DNA of 64,000 nucleotides from the NCBI GenBank assembly GCA_963765725.1, contig CAVXXI010000003.1, forward strand, positions 1,240,001 to 1,304,000. The letters run 5' to 3'. Position numbers and translations under genes: made by a program. Below the pieces are notes generated by a model, which ran no database searches, was not told the origin of the DNA, and was given only the letters and a program-made list of their open reading frames with translations. Position 1 is the first letter of the stretch. Each line of letters begins with the position of its first letter. Below are positions 43,330 to 51,694 of this stretch, piece by piece. This DNA comes from DASQEH01 sp963765725 (GTDB lineage Bacteria; Actinomycetota; Actinomycetes; Propionibacteriales; Nocardioidaceae).

Positions 43330-44778
43330 GTGGCCACATCGAGCCGTGCCGGCAACGCCTCGACCGAAGACGTCGAGCAGTTCGGCTACAGCCAGGAGTT
43401 GAAGCGGTCGCTGACCTTCACGGACCTGTTGGTCTACGGGCTGATCTTCATGGTCCCGATCGCGCCGTTCGGTATCTTCGGCGTCGTCTTCCAGGCGTCC
43501 GGAGGCATGGTCGCTCTCGCGTACGTCCTCGGGATGGTGGCCATGGCGTTCACCGCGTTGTCGTACGCGCAGATGTCCCGCGCCTTTCCGATGGCCGGCT
43601 CGGTCTACACGTACTCCGGCCGGGGGCTGCACCCCGCAGCCGGGTTCCTCGCCGGCTGGCTCATCCTGCTCGACTACGTACTGGTGCCGGCACTGCTGTA
43701 CATCATCGCGGCGATCGCGATGCACTCGTTCGTCGGCTCGATCCCGGTGTGGGGCTGGGTCGTGCTCTTCATCGTCGTCAACACCGCCGTGAACTACTTC
43801 GGCATAGAGGCCACCGCGAAGGTGAACCGCATCCTCCTCGTCGCCGAGATCCTCGTCCTCCTGCTGTTCCTGGTCATCGGGATAGGCGCGATCGTGCGGG
43901 GGAAGGGCGACGGCTTCTCGTGGCGCCCGCTGTACGACGCCTCCAACTTCCACATCGGGGTGGCCTTCTCCGCCGTCTCGGTCGCCGTCTTGTCCTTTCT
44001 GGGCTTCGACGGGATCTCCACGCTGGCCGAGGAGAACAAGCAGGGCGCTCGGCAGATCGGCCGCGCCACGGTCGCCGCGCTGGCGCTGGCCGGGACGCTG
44101 TTCATCGTCCAGACCTGGGTCGCGGCTCTGCTGGTCCAGAATCGGGACCAGCTCGTCACGAACGGCGATCCTGCCGGCACGGCGTTCTACGATGTCGCGG
44201 AGTTCGCCGGTGGCCACTGGCTGTCCGTGCTCACCGCCATCGCCACGGCCATCGCCTGGGGCTTCGCCAACGCCCTGGTCGCGCAGGCGGCGACGTCGCG
44301 CCTGCTGTACTCCATGGCCCGCGACCGCCAGCTGCCCGGCTTCCTGGCCAAGATCGACGGGCGGCACCAGGTGCCGGCCAACGCGACGTTCCTCGTCGCT
44401 GCCGTCTCGCTCGTCGTCGGCGTGTACATGGCGCATCGATCCGATGGCGTCACCGTCTTGTCGACGCTGGTGAACTTCGGAGCCCTGACCGCCTTCTTGC
44501 TGCTGCACGCCTCCGTCGTCAACCACTACGTGCTTCGCAGCGGCAGTCGCGAGTACTGGCCCCACGTCGTCGCGCCCGTGATCGGGTTCCTCATCATCGG
44601 GTACGTCATCATCAAGGCCAATGTGGCGGCGCAGCGGCTGGGCCTGAGCTGGCTCGCGCTGGGGGTCGTCATCCTGGTGGTCTTCTACTCGACCGGCCGC
44701 AGACCCCAGCTCGCCGGAATGAACGCCGCAGCGTCAGACGACACGGGCACTCGTGGCACACAGGACGAGTCCCGCTGA
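43330..44778 (+). CDS. APC-family amino acid permease
   Basis: 482 residues from GTG 43330, which follows CAGGAGGAC. About twelve membrane spans beginning LVYGLIFMVPIAPFGIFG; the soluble tail is short. The APC core LSFLGFDGISTLAEENK is typical. It may carry glutamate, GABA or another amino acid, suggested only by nearness to gadB. A longer frame from 43207 lacks a ribosome site. Confidence 0.87.
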   Translation: MATSSRAGNASTEDVEQFGYSQELKRSLTFTDLLVYGLIFMVPIAPFGIFGVVFQASGGMVALAYVLGMVAMAFTALSYAQMSRAFPMAGSVYTYSGRGLHPAAGFLAGWLILLDYVLVPALLYIIAAIAMHSFVGSIPVWGWVVLFIVVNTAVNYFGIEATAKVNRILLVAEILVLLLFLVIGIGAIVRGKGDGFSWRPLYDASNFHIGVAFSAVSVAVLSFLGFDGISTLAEENKQGARQIGRATVAALALAGTLFIVQTWVAALLVQNRDQLVTNGDPAGTAFYDVAEFAGGHWLSVLTAIATAIAWGFANALVAQAATSRLLYSMARDRQLPGFLAKIDGRHQVPANATFLVAAVSLVVGVYMAHRSDGVTVLSTLVNFGALTAFLLLHASVVNHYVLRSGSREYWPHVVAPVIGFLIIGYVIIKANVAAQRLGLSWLALGVVILVVFYSTGRRPQLAGMNAAASDDTGTRGTQDESR

Positions 44779-44868
44779 GCGATCCGACGTCGTCGGTTAC
44801 TGGCCGGGAGCCGACGCCACCTCGGGGTACGCAGGCGCCTCAGCCGCCTGCTGCTGGTTGACTGAGCC

Positions 44869-45651
44869 ATGGCCTCGTCCGACACCTCGCTGCGACCCGA
44901 CCCCGCCGAGTACATGCACTACGTCACGGCGAGCGACCAGGGCCGTCGGTACAAAGCGGTGGTCATGGATCAGCTGGACCTGCGCCCCGGCCTGACGGCT
45001 CTCGACGTCGGGTGTGGTCCGGGTGCCGACCTCGGTGAGCTCGCGGCCGCAGTGACACCCTCGGGGTCGGTGATCGGCGTCGACCACGACGCCGACATGG
45101 TCCGGGCGGCCAGGGCCTCGACGGCCGACCTGCCGCAGGTGGAGGTGAGACGGGGCGACGCCCACCACCTTCCGGTGGCGACCGCTGGCGTCGACCGGAT
45201 CAGGGTCGACCGGGCACTTCAGCACATGGCCTCACCGATCGACGTCGTCAGGGAGCTGCGCCGGGTGTGCAGGGCTGGCGGGGTCGCGGTGCTCGCGGAG
45301 CCCGACTGGGCCACGCTGGCGATCGACTCCGCTCATCTCGCGACGAGCGCGGCGTTCACGCGCTACACGTGCGACGAGGTCGTACGCAACGCGTGTATCG
45401 GACGGCAGCTGGCTCGGCTGGGCCGGTCGGCCGGTTTCGAGGTCGGCTCTGTCCTGGCCGTCTCGTCGGTGTTCGACGACTTCGTAGTGGCCGACCGGAT
45501 CCTCGGCCTGACGCGCAACATCACGGCGGCGGTGCACGCAGGGTACGCCGCCGATGCCGCCGCTCAGCGGTGGCTGCAGGGACTCGGTGAGGGTGCTTTC
45601 GTCGCGGCCGTGACGCTCTTCGTGGTGGCGCTCTGCGCGCCGGCTGACTGA
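44869..45651 (+). CDS. SAM-dependent methyltransferase
   Basis: 260 residues, class I fold. Motif I is LDVGCGPGADLGEL; the acidic end of strand 2 is VIGVDHDADMV. No metal site and no membrane segment are seen. Substrate unknown. It follows the permease after 90 bp and converges on the chaB-like gene. Confidence 0.87.
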   Translation: MASSDTSLRPDPAEYMHYVTASDQGRRYKAVVMDQLDLRPGLTALDVGCGPGADLGELAAAVTPSGSVIGVDHDADMVRAARASTADLPQVEVRRGDAHHLPVATAGVDRIRVDRALQHMASPIDVVRELRRVCRAGGVAVLAEPDWATLAIDSAHLATSAAFTRYTCDEVVRNACIGRQLARLGRSAGFEVGSVLAVSSVFDDFVVADRILGLTRNITAAVHAGYAADAAAQRWLQGLGEGAFVAAVTLFVVALCAPAD

Positions 45652-45674
45652 CCGGCGACTCGGGGTCGTATCCG

Positions 45675-46097
45675 TCAGGACCGGCGGGCCTTGCTGGTCG
45701 CCCGGCGGTTGGCCTTCTGGATCGCCTCGACCAGCTCCTTCTTCCCCATCTTCGAGCGGCCCTTGACGTCGAGTCGCTTGGCCACGTCGTACAGGTGCGC
45801 CTTGGACGCGTTCGCGTCGACGCCCTCGGCCGTCTTCCGTCCGGTCTTGCGGCTGCCGGCCGCCTGGGCGTCCGAGGGTCCGGACTTGCCCTTGCGCTCC
45901 CAGTGGTCGCCGACCTTCTCGTGGGTGTGCTTCAGCGCCGAGAAGGCCGTCCGGTTCGCGCGCTCACCCTCTCCGTAGGTTTCCACCGCGGAGTCGTGGG
46001 CCTTCGCGAACGTACGTTGCGCCTTCTTCCCGGACCGCCGGATCGTGCTCGGAAGCTCGTCCGGAATGGGCTTGCCGCCCTTTGTCGTCTTCGGCAT
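45675..46097 (-). CDS. ChaB-domain protein with C-terminal Rho-N/SAP-like motif
   Basis: 140 residues, very basic. The N-terminal half is a ChaB domain (IPDELPSTIRRSGKKAQRTF). The C-terminal half (HLYDVAKRLDVKGRSKMGKK, then ELVEAIQKAN) is a Rho-N/SAP-like helical motif typical of nucleic-acid binding. The combination suggests a small DNA-associated stress protein rather than a transport regulator. Function is not established. Confidence 0.8.
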   Translation of the reverse strand: MPKTTKGGKPIPDELPSTIRRSGKKAQRTFAKAHDSAVETYGEGERANRTAFSALKHTHEKVGDHWERKGKSGPSDAQAAGSRKTGRKTAEGVDANASKAHLYDVAKRLDVKGRSKMGKKELVEAIQKANRRATSKARRS

Positions 46098-46221
46098 GGC
46101 CGTCCTTCCTGCTGCGTAGGACCAATGTCATCACCGTCGCGCCGTCCTCGCAACGATGACTCCCGACGCATCGGCCGGTCTATAAGGCAGCAACTGTCAC
46201 AGCGCACGAAAGGAACCCGAC

Positions 46222-46623
46222 ATGTCGAGAATGGCGTTCGTCAACCTACCGGTGAAGGACCTCGCAGCGACGACGGAGTTCTTCACCAAGCTCGGGTTCT
46301 CGTTCGACGCGCAGTTCGCCAACGAGGAGAGCACCTGCATGGTCATCAGCGACTCGACGGTTGCCATGCTGCATCTCGAGCCGGTCTTCGACGGGTTCAC
46401 CGGCCAGCGGACCGGCAACGGCGGGACGACCAGAGAGGTCATCGTCGGGCTGTCGGCGACGAGCCCGGACGAGGTCGACGACCTGGTCGACATCGCGGTG
46501 TCCGCCGGAGGTCAGCCGCTGGGTGACGCGGTCGCACAGGGACCCATGTACATGCGGGCCTTCCGGGATCTGGACGGCCACCAGTGGTCGTTCATCCACA
46601 TGGACATGTCGTCGCTCGGATAG
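46222..46623 (+). CDS. VOC-superfamily (glyoxalase-like) protein
   Basis: 133 residues with the paired beta-alpha-beta-beta-beta units of the VOC fold: MAFVNLPVKDLAATTEFF at the start and AFRDLDGHQWSFIHMD at the end. The substrate is unknown; such small proteins include antibiotic-binding and isomerase types. The start is ATG 46222 after GAAAGGA. Confidence 0.85.
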   Translation: MSRMAFVNLPVKDLAATTEFFTKLGFSFDAQFANEESTCMVISDSTVAMLHLEPVFDGFTGQRTGNGGTTREVIVGLSATSPDEVDDLVDIAVSAGGQPLGDAVAQGPMYMRAFRDLDGHQWSFIHMDMSSLG

Positions 46624-46631
46624 CCGCGGCG

Positions 46632-48338
46632 TCAGTCGCCGTCCTTGTCGAACGTCTTCGAGGTGGTCGGGTCCACCGCGCGGGTACCCGGTGGGAGGTT
46701 CGAGAGGTCCGGCGCGATTACGGTGTGCTCGCGCGAGTCCGGCAGGGTCAGCGGGTCCGCCAGCAAGGGCTGGGTATCGCCGTACAGGAGCAGGTCACCG
46801 CTGTGGCGCATGGGGAGAGTCTCACCACGGAAGAAGGCCGGTGACGACACCCATTGGGCGGCGAGCAGCACGAAGCCCAGCAGCAGGGAGCCGATGCCCA
46901 CGACCGCTACAGCTCCGATCCCGAAGATCGTGATGTTGTTGCCGTTGTCGTCGGTGAGGTTGTCGGCCTGCGCGTAGATATGGGTCGCGTAGACGAACAT
47001 GACGAACAAGAAGACCCCACCGACCACCGGAATCACGCCGCGCGTGAGCAGGTGCCGCAGGGAGTCGGTGAGGGTCTTGCGGTAGAACCACGCGCACGCG
47101 ATGCCGGTGAGGCCGTAGTAGAAGGCGATCTGCAGACCGATCGCACCGATCAGCGCCAGCAGGATGTTCTGGCTGAGCGCGGTCATCAGCAGGTAGAAGG
47201 CTGCGGAGACGAGCCCCATCCCGATCGTCGACCACGTGGGCGTCAGGTACCTGGGGTGGATCCGGGCGAACTTGGCCGGGATGGCCCGGTACACCGCCAT
47301 GGACAGCGTCGTGCGAGCCGTCGGGAGGATCGTCGTCTGCGTCGATGCCGACGCCGACGTCAGGATCGAGATGGCCAGCAGGTCGAGGCCGATCTTGCCG
47401 AGGGTGCCGTTGCCGTACAGGGTCGGGCCGATCGCGTTGAAGACGTCATCGGCGTTGTTGACGTTGCCGAGACCGATCCCCTGGTCCCCGACGCCCGCGA
47501 AGGATACCGCTGCCGTCGAGACCAGGACGTAGGTCAGGAGGAGGAGGACCGTGGCGATGACGGCGGCTCTGCCAGGGGTACGGCCCGGGTCGTCGGCCTC
47601 CTCGTTCGTCGCGACGGCAGTGTCCCAGCCCCAGTAGATGAACACCGCGACGAGTACGGCGGGTGCGATCACGTTGGAGATCGAGAGCCCGCCCGGCCAA
47701 AGCCACGACAGCTGGGGGTGAACCGCACCGGGGCTGCCGTTGCCGCTGTACACCTTGGTGAGTGCGACCACGGCGAAGATCACCAGCGTGACGATCTCGA
47801 TGGACAGCAGTGCGTACTGGATCCGCGCGGAGATCTCGATGCCGCGGTAGCAGATGTAGGTCATGATCGCTATCCAGATGAGTCCGGCGATCATCGACCA
47901 GACGGCACTGCTCGCCAGGCTGTTGTGGATGCCGAGCTGATCCGCGAGCTGGTACGAGTATGAGCCCGCGATCTGGGCCAGGTTGGCCATCACGATGACG
48001 TCCGCAGCGATGATGCCCCAGCCGCCCATCCAGCCGACGACGGGACCGAAGGCGCGAGTCGCCCAGGTGAAGGTCGTGCCGCAGTCGGGCTCGGCCTCGT
48101 TGAGCTCGCGGTAGGCGACCGCGATGAAGTACATCGGTATGAACGCCAGCAGCATGATCGCCGGTGCCTTCAGGCCCGCGCCCGCCGACACGACGAACCC
48201 GAGGCTGGCCGCGAGGGAGTACGCCGGCGCTGTGGAGGCCATTCCCACCACGACGCTGCCCAGCAGGCCCAACGCCCCCGACTTCAGGCCCTTGCTGTCC
48301 ACGGTGCTCGGCGATGGGGAAGTCGCGGACTGGGTCAT
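46632..48338 (-). CDS. APC-family amino acid permease
   Basis: 568 residues with about twelve membrane spans and hydrophilic tails at both ends. The start of span 1 is GSVVVGMASTAPAYSL and the conserved helix 6 region is YWGWDTAVATNEEADDPGRT. It is an amino acid/polyamine importer of unknown specificity. ATG 48338 follows AGGAG. Convergent with the VOC gene (8 bp apart). Confidence 0.87.
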   Translation of the reverse strand: MTQSATSPSPSTVDSKGLKSGALGLLGSVVVGMASTAPAYSLAASLGFVVSAGAGLKAPAIMLLAFIPMYFIAVAYRELNEAEPDCGTTFTWATRAFGPVVGWMGGWGIIAADVIVMANLAQIAGSYSYQLADQLGIHNSLASSAVWSMIAGLIWIAIMTYICYRGIEISARIQYALLSIEIVTLVIFAVVALTKVYSGNGSPGAVHPQLSWLWPGGLSISNVIAPAVLVAVFIYWGWDTAVATNEEADDPGRTPGRAAVIATVLLLLTYVLVSTAAVSFAGVGDQGIGLGNVNNADDVFNAIGPTLYGNGTLGKIGLDLLAISILTSASASTQTTILPTARTTLSMAVYRAIPAKFARIHPRYLTPTWSTIGMGLVSAAFYLLMTALSQNILLALIGAIGLQIAFYYGLTGIACAWFYRKTLTDSLRHLLTRGVIPVVGGVFLFVMFVYATHIYAQADNLTDDNGNNITIFGIGAVAVVGIGSLLLGFVLLAAQWVSSPAFFRGETLPMRHSGDLLLYGDTQPLLADPLTLPDSREHTVIAPDLSNLPPGTRAVDPTTSKTFDKDGD

Positions 48339-48455
48339 CGCTTCGCTCCTGACTGACCTGGCTGGACTGCGTTCGCCTCGTCCGGTCGCAGCCTCTCGGT
48401 GCGAGGGGGCGGCACGAACGTAGCAGGCGAACCAGAGCCCGACCAGGATGTCAGG

Positions 48456-48941
48456 TCAACACAGGGAGTTCCGGCCGCTCCACACGAACCACGGTCCGAG
48501 CCTGCCACCAGGCCTGCGGGGCTCGCGCACTTCCAGATGCCGGTAGGCGAGGGGGCTGTGAGGGTGGCAGTGCCCGAGGTTGCCGGCACGCAGCTTCGCG
48601 TGGACGGCCCGGCGGTAGTAACCCCCGCCGGGTTTGAAGATGTAGGTCTTGCCCCGGCCGTACGACCGCTTCGCCCCCCAGTGGGACCAGGAGATGTGGT
48701 GAACGAGCCCCGATGGGTCTCCTCCGTTGAAGATCCTGCGCGGGTGCGCCCTTCCGAACCCGCGGTCGGCGTCGCCAGGCCAGAAGTTCTTCGACCCGAG
48801 AAGGGGCACCGGGCCAAGCGAACCCACCGACGGCCCGTGCCCACGGGCTGCGGTGTCACCGTTCGCCTGCACCGACGCCCCGGCCAGACAGATCGCAACA
48901 ATGGACAGAGCGCTTGCTGCGCTCCGGATCGTGATCGACAC
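48456..48941 (-). CDS. Secreted protein of unknown function
   Basis: 161 residues from GTG 48941, which follows GAGGAGGTAG. A signal peptide (SAASALSIVAICLAGASVQA) precedes a mature domain rich in Gly, His, Arg and Trp. Segments such as RIFNGGDPSGLV and HISWSHWG recur in uncharacterised exported actinobacterial proteins. No function is assigned. Confidence 0.75.
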   Translation of the reverse strand: MSITIRSAASALSIVAICLAGASVQANGDTAARGHGPSVGSLGPVPLLGSKNFWPGDADRGFGRAHPRRIFNGGDPSGLVHHISWSHWGAKRSYGRGKTYIFKPGGGYYRRAVHAKLRAGNLGHCHPHSPLAYRHLEVREPRRPGGRLGPWFVWSGRNSLC

Positions 48942-49043
48942 GACTACCTCCTCAGCGGACCGCCGGCGCCCCGACGCGCGCAGCGACACCACTATGACGC
49001 GACGCGGGCCGATCTGGTTGCCAAGTGGAATGAGACGTCGCAG

Positions 49044-49814
49044 CTACGGCTTGGCGAATCCGAAGTCGGCCAGGACCTGCTGGCCCTCCCCACCGAGCAC
49101 CTCGTCGATGAAGCTCTTCGCGAGGTCGGTGTTGCCCTTCCCGATGGCGACGATCGGGTACGTGTTCACCACCTGGGAGGACGCTTTGAAGGTGATCCCC
49201 TTCACTTTGCTTCCTGCCGCCTGTACGTCTGTGACGTAGACGAGCCCCGCGTCGGCCTCCCCGCTCTCGACCTTCGCGAGCACGTCCGTGACGGACTGCT
49301 CTTCGCTGACGGGTTTCAGGGTCTGGTGTGCGACGTGCGCGAGCTGCTCGGCAGCCGCGCCACACGGGACCTCCGGTGCGCAGTCGACCAGCTTGACGCC
49401 GGGCTTGCTGAGGTCAGCGAAGGTCGTGATGTGGGCGGGATTGTCGGGGGGAACCGCGATCTCCATCGTGTTGGTGGCGAAGTCGACCGGTGTCCCGACG
49501 GTGAGCTTGGCGCTGGTGGCCTTGTCCATGTTGGCGGTGTCGGCGGACGCGAATACGTCGGCGGGCGCGCCGTTCTGCAGCTGCGCGACCAGGTCGGACG
49601 ACCCCCCGAAGTCGAACTTCACGCTGACGCCGCTGTGGCTCTTCTCGAAGTCCTGGCCGATCTTGGTGAACGCGCCCGTGAGCGACGACGCAGCATAGAC
49701 GGTCAGCGTCGAGCCGGACGTCGACGATGAGCTCTTGTCGTCGTGTGAGCTGCAGGAGCCCAGCGAGAGGGGCAGCACGGTGGTGACGGCGAGCACTCCG
49801 ACGAGGCGGTTCAT
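49044..49814 (-). CDS. modA: Molybdate-binding lipoprotein ModA
   Basis: 256 residues. A lipobox (LSLGSC) near residue 20 marks a lipoprotein. The mature part begins LTVYAASSLTGAFTKIG, the ModA oxyanion-pocket start, and continues with FGGSSDLVAQLQNGAPADVF and VADAGLVYVTD-type segments. It would feed the ModB/ModC pair 9-10 kb away. The upstream region contains an AT-rich stretch (ATCTATAGTC on its strand, near 49860) that could be a regulator site. Confidence 0.9.
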   Translation of the reverse strand: MNRLVGVLAVTTVLPLSLGSCSSHDDKSSSSTSGSTLTVYAASSLTGAFTKIGQDFEKSHSGVSVKFDFGGSSDLVAQLQNGAPADVFASADTANMDKATSAKLTVGTPVDFATNTMEIAVPPDNPAHITTFADLSKPGVKLVDCAPEVPCGAAAEQLAHVAHQTLKPVSEEQSVTDVLAKVESGEADAGLVYVTDVQAAGSKVKGITFKASSQVVNTYPIVAIGKGNTDLAKSFIDEVLGGEGQQVLADFGFAKP

Positions 49815-49909
49815 GGTCTGTTGAGCCCTCTCTTCGATCCGAAGATACGGAACAATGGAGACTATAGATCACGATCTGCGGCGGCTTCCGTCCCCGGGCC
49901 CTCCCTCCA

Positions 49910-49975
49910 CCGAGGAGTCACGTAGTTTCCGCCGAGGGGTCAAGTACTTCCCGCCCAGGGGTCAAGATGCGCCTG
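49910..49975. repeat. 22-bp tandem array, type II, three units
   Basis: Units start at 49910, 49932 and 49954, each 22 bp, with core CCGAGGGGTCAAGTACTTCC. The same type occurs at 56995. It lies in the 243-bp gap between the divergent modA and DinB genes, the only array seen between two gene starts. Confidence 0.88.
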
Positions 49976-50004
49976 GGTGTACGTGCCTCACCGCAGTTGT
50001 CTCT

Positions 50005-50039
50005 CGCGGCCGAGTGAGTGCTAGCAACTGTCGGCCGCG
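50005..50039. promoter_or_regulatory. Inverted repeat upstream of the DinB-like gene
   Basis: CGCGGCCGA (50005-50013) and TCGGCCGCG (50031-50039) are perfect 9-bp arms with a 17-nt loop. A second pair, CAGTTG (49994-49999) and CAACTG (50025-50030), interlocks with it. It ends 18 bp before the preferred ATG. Confidence 0.5.
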
Positions 50040-50057
50040 GCGGGAAGGATGGCCGGC

Positions 50058-50621
50058 ATGAACAGCAGCGACAGCACTCCACGGGAGGCGACGCCGGTCG
50101 CGTCGCCAGCGGTTTGGCCGGTACCGCGTCGTACGGTCATACCTCGACATGGCGACGAGATCAGCATGCTGCAGGCGTACCTCGACCACTACCGCGAGAC
50201 GTTCGACCTCAAGTGCGCTGGGGTGGCGCCGGAGCGGTTGTCCGAGCGGAGTGCGCCACCGTCATCGATGTCGTTGCACGGATTGGCACGCCATCTCGGC
50301 GGGGTCGAGCGCTGGTGGTTCGCGATCAACTTCGCGGGCCTCGACCTGCCGATGCTCCACTACACCGACGAGGACCCCGACCAGGACTTCGAGTCCTTGG
50401 ACGGAGATCCGCTCGAAGCCCTACGCGTTTGGCGCGAGGAGTGCGAACGCTCGCGGGAAATCGTCGGGGGAGCCTCTGGTCTCGACCAGGTCGGCGCAGT
50501 CGAGCGTAACGGCAGCTACACGTTGCGGTGGCTCATGCTCCGCATGATCGCCGAGTACGCGCAGCATGACGGGCACGCGGACCTGCTCCGGGAGGGCATC
50601 GACGGAGCGGTCGGTGAGTGA
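50058..50621 (+). CDS. DinB-family (DUF664) protein
   Basis: About 187 residues. The four-helix DinB fold is suggested by ISMLQAYLDHYRETF, SLHGLARHLGGVERWWF (His of the metal triad) and MIAEYAQHDGHADLLRE (second His pair). Family members include bacillithiol/mycothiol-dependent transferases. ATG 50058 has GGAAGG 9 nt upstream; ATG 50049 is an alternative. Confidence 0.82.
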   Translation: MNSSDSTPREATPVASPAVWPVPRRTVIPRHGDEISMLQAYLDHYRETFDLKCAGVAPERLSERSAPPSSMSLHGLARHLGGVERWWFAINFAGLDLPMLHYTDEDPDQDFESLDGDPLEALRVWREECERSREIVGGASGLDQVGAVERNGSYTLRWLMLRMIAEYAQHDGHADLLREGIDGAVGE

Positions 50622-50853
50622 TGCCCACGAAGGTGGCGACACCGGTGCAGAGCTGAGGCGTCGCTACCCGCGGCTCTTCGCGCCCGACCGGTGGGAGTGG
50701 GCGGCCATCGACGTCAGCTTCACGATGCGGCTCCCGAGCGACGACCTGGCCCAGAGTGTCGGCGGCGCTTGGAGAGCGCCTGGGTCCCTACTCAGTGGCG
50801 CCGCGAGCAGCGGCTTCCGCAGCGTCGACTCACGCCACCAGGCATTGCGGTAA
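50614..50853 (+). pseudogene. Short remnant after the DinB gene
   Basis: 79 codons from a GTG that overlaps the DinB stop by 8 bp. The first 45 residues (RRYPRLFAPDRWEWAAIDVS) look like a real conserved start; the rest (SVGGAWRAPGSLLSG) looks frame-shifted and low-complexity. It is probably the 5' remnant of a decayed gene, or a gene broken by indels. I do not recognise the family. Confidence 0.4.
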
Positions 50854-50892
50854 CGTTCCGCAGGCCCGGCGACGTACTGCCGGCGACCGCGG

Positions 50893-51348
50893 ATGGACCC
50901 CATGACGAACGACTCGTTCCACCCTGACCTGGCGCGAAGCCGGCCGAATCTGCGACGGGTCCGAGCAGAGGATGTCGACAGCGAGACCGCCCAGACGCCC
51001 GGCATGCAGCGGTTCGCCGCGATCAGCAACGCGAAGGTGGGCTCCGAGCGCCTCTGGATGGGCGAGACGCACGTCCAACCGCAGATGCGGTCGGCGGACC
51101 ACCATCATGGTGAGGCGGAGACGGCGATCTACGTGGTGAGCGGCAGCCCCGAGTTCGTGTTCCTCGATGAGCAGACTGGCGAAGAGCGCCGCCTGTGCGC
51201 CCAACCGGGCGACTACGTCTTCGTGCCGCCGTACACGCCGCACCGCGAAGAGAACAACGCTGCGGACGTCGAGGCCGTCGTGGTGATCGCGAGAAGCACG
51301 CAGGAAGCCATCGTCGTCAACCTGCCCTCACTCCACGGCCCCGACTGA
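50893..51348 (+). CDS. Cupin-domain protein
   Basis: 151 residues. Cupin motif 1 is DHHHGEAETAIYVVSGSPEFVF and motif 2 is PGDYVFVPPYTPHREEN, with the His/Glu metal ligands in place. Likely a metal-dependent enzyme or sensor; substrate unknown. ATG 50902 is an alternative start. A 22-bp array starts 6 bp after its stop. Confidence 0.82.
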   Translation: MDPMTNDSFHPDLARSRPNLRRVRAEDVDSETAQTPGMQRFAAISNAKVGSERLWMGETHVQPQMRSADHHHGEAETAIYVVSGSPEFVFLDEQTGEERRLCAQPGDYVFVPPYTPHREENNAADVEAVVVIARSTQEAIVVNLPSLHGPD

Positions 51349-51353
51349 CCCTC

Positions 51354-51441
51354 GTCGAGTGGGCGCAAGTGTCCGGTCGAGTGGGCGCAAATCTCGGTTC
51401 GAGTGGGCGCAAATGTCCGGTTGAGTGGGCGCAAACGCACC
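51354..51441. repeat. 22-bp tandem array, type I, four units (inverse orientation)
   Basis: Units start at 51354, 51376, 51398 and 51420, each exactly 22 bp, with core GTCGAGTGGGCGCAAATGTC. Orientation matches the 33660 array and is opposite to those at 36226 and 40752. It directly follows the cupin stop. The 346-bp gap (51349-51694) also holds the next array and no gene. Confidence 0.92.
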
Positions 51442-51574
51442 GCCCAGCGGGCGGAGCTGTGGCGGGACCGGAGGGAACTCACAGCAGCTGTGTCGACAGG
51501 CCGTTGTGCAGGGACAGTGCGTTGCGAGTCGTACGACGCACACGTCGCGCGGCGATGTGTACCGGTCCGGCGAG

Positions 51575-51673
51575 CATTCTTGGCCGCTCGAGCCACGCTC
51601 GAGCCAGCATTCTTGCCCAGTCGGGCCAGCATTCTTGCCCAGTCGAGCCAACATTCTTGACCGGTCGGCGGAG
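51575..51673. repeat. 22-bp tandem array, type I variant (CATTCTTG)
   Basis: Units start at 51575, 51608, 51630 and 51652 (33, 22, 22 and 22 bp). The core CATTCTTGCCCAGTCGAGCC shares CATT and GCCCAGTCGA with type I but replaces TGCG by CTTG. It lies 22 bp beyond the end of the convergent methyltransferase gene. Confidence 0.85.
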
Positions 51674-51694
51674 ACGGGCGGGACGACACCCGGC

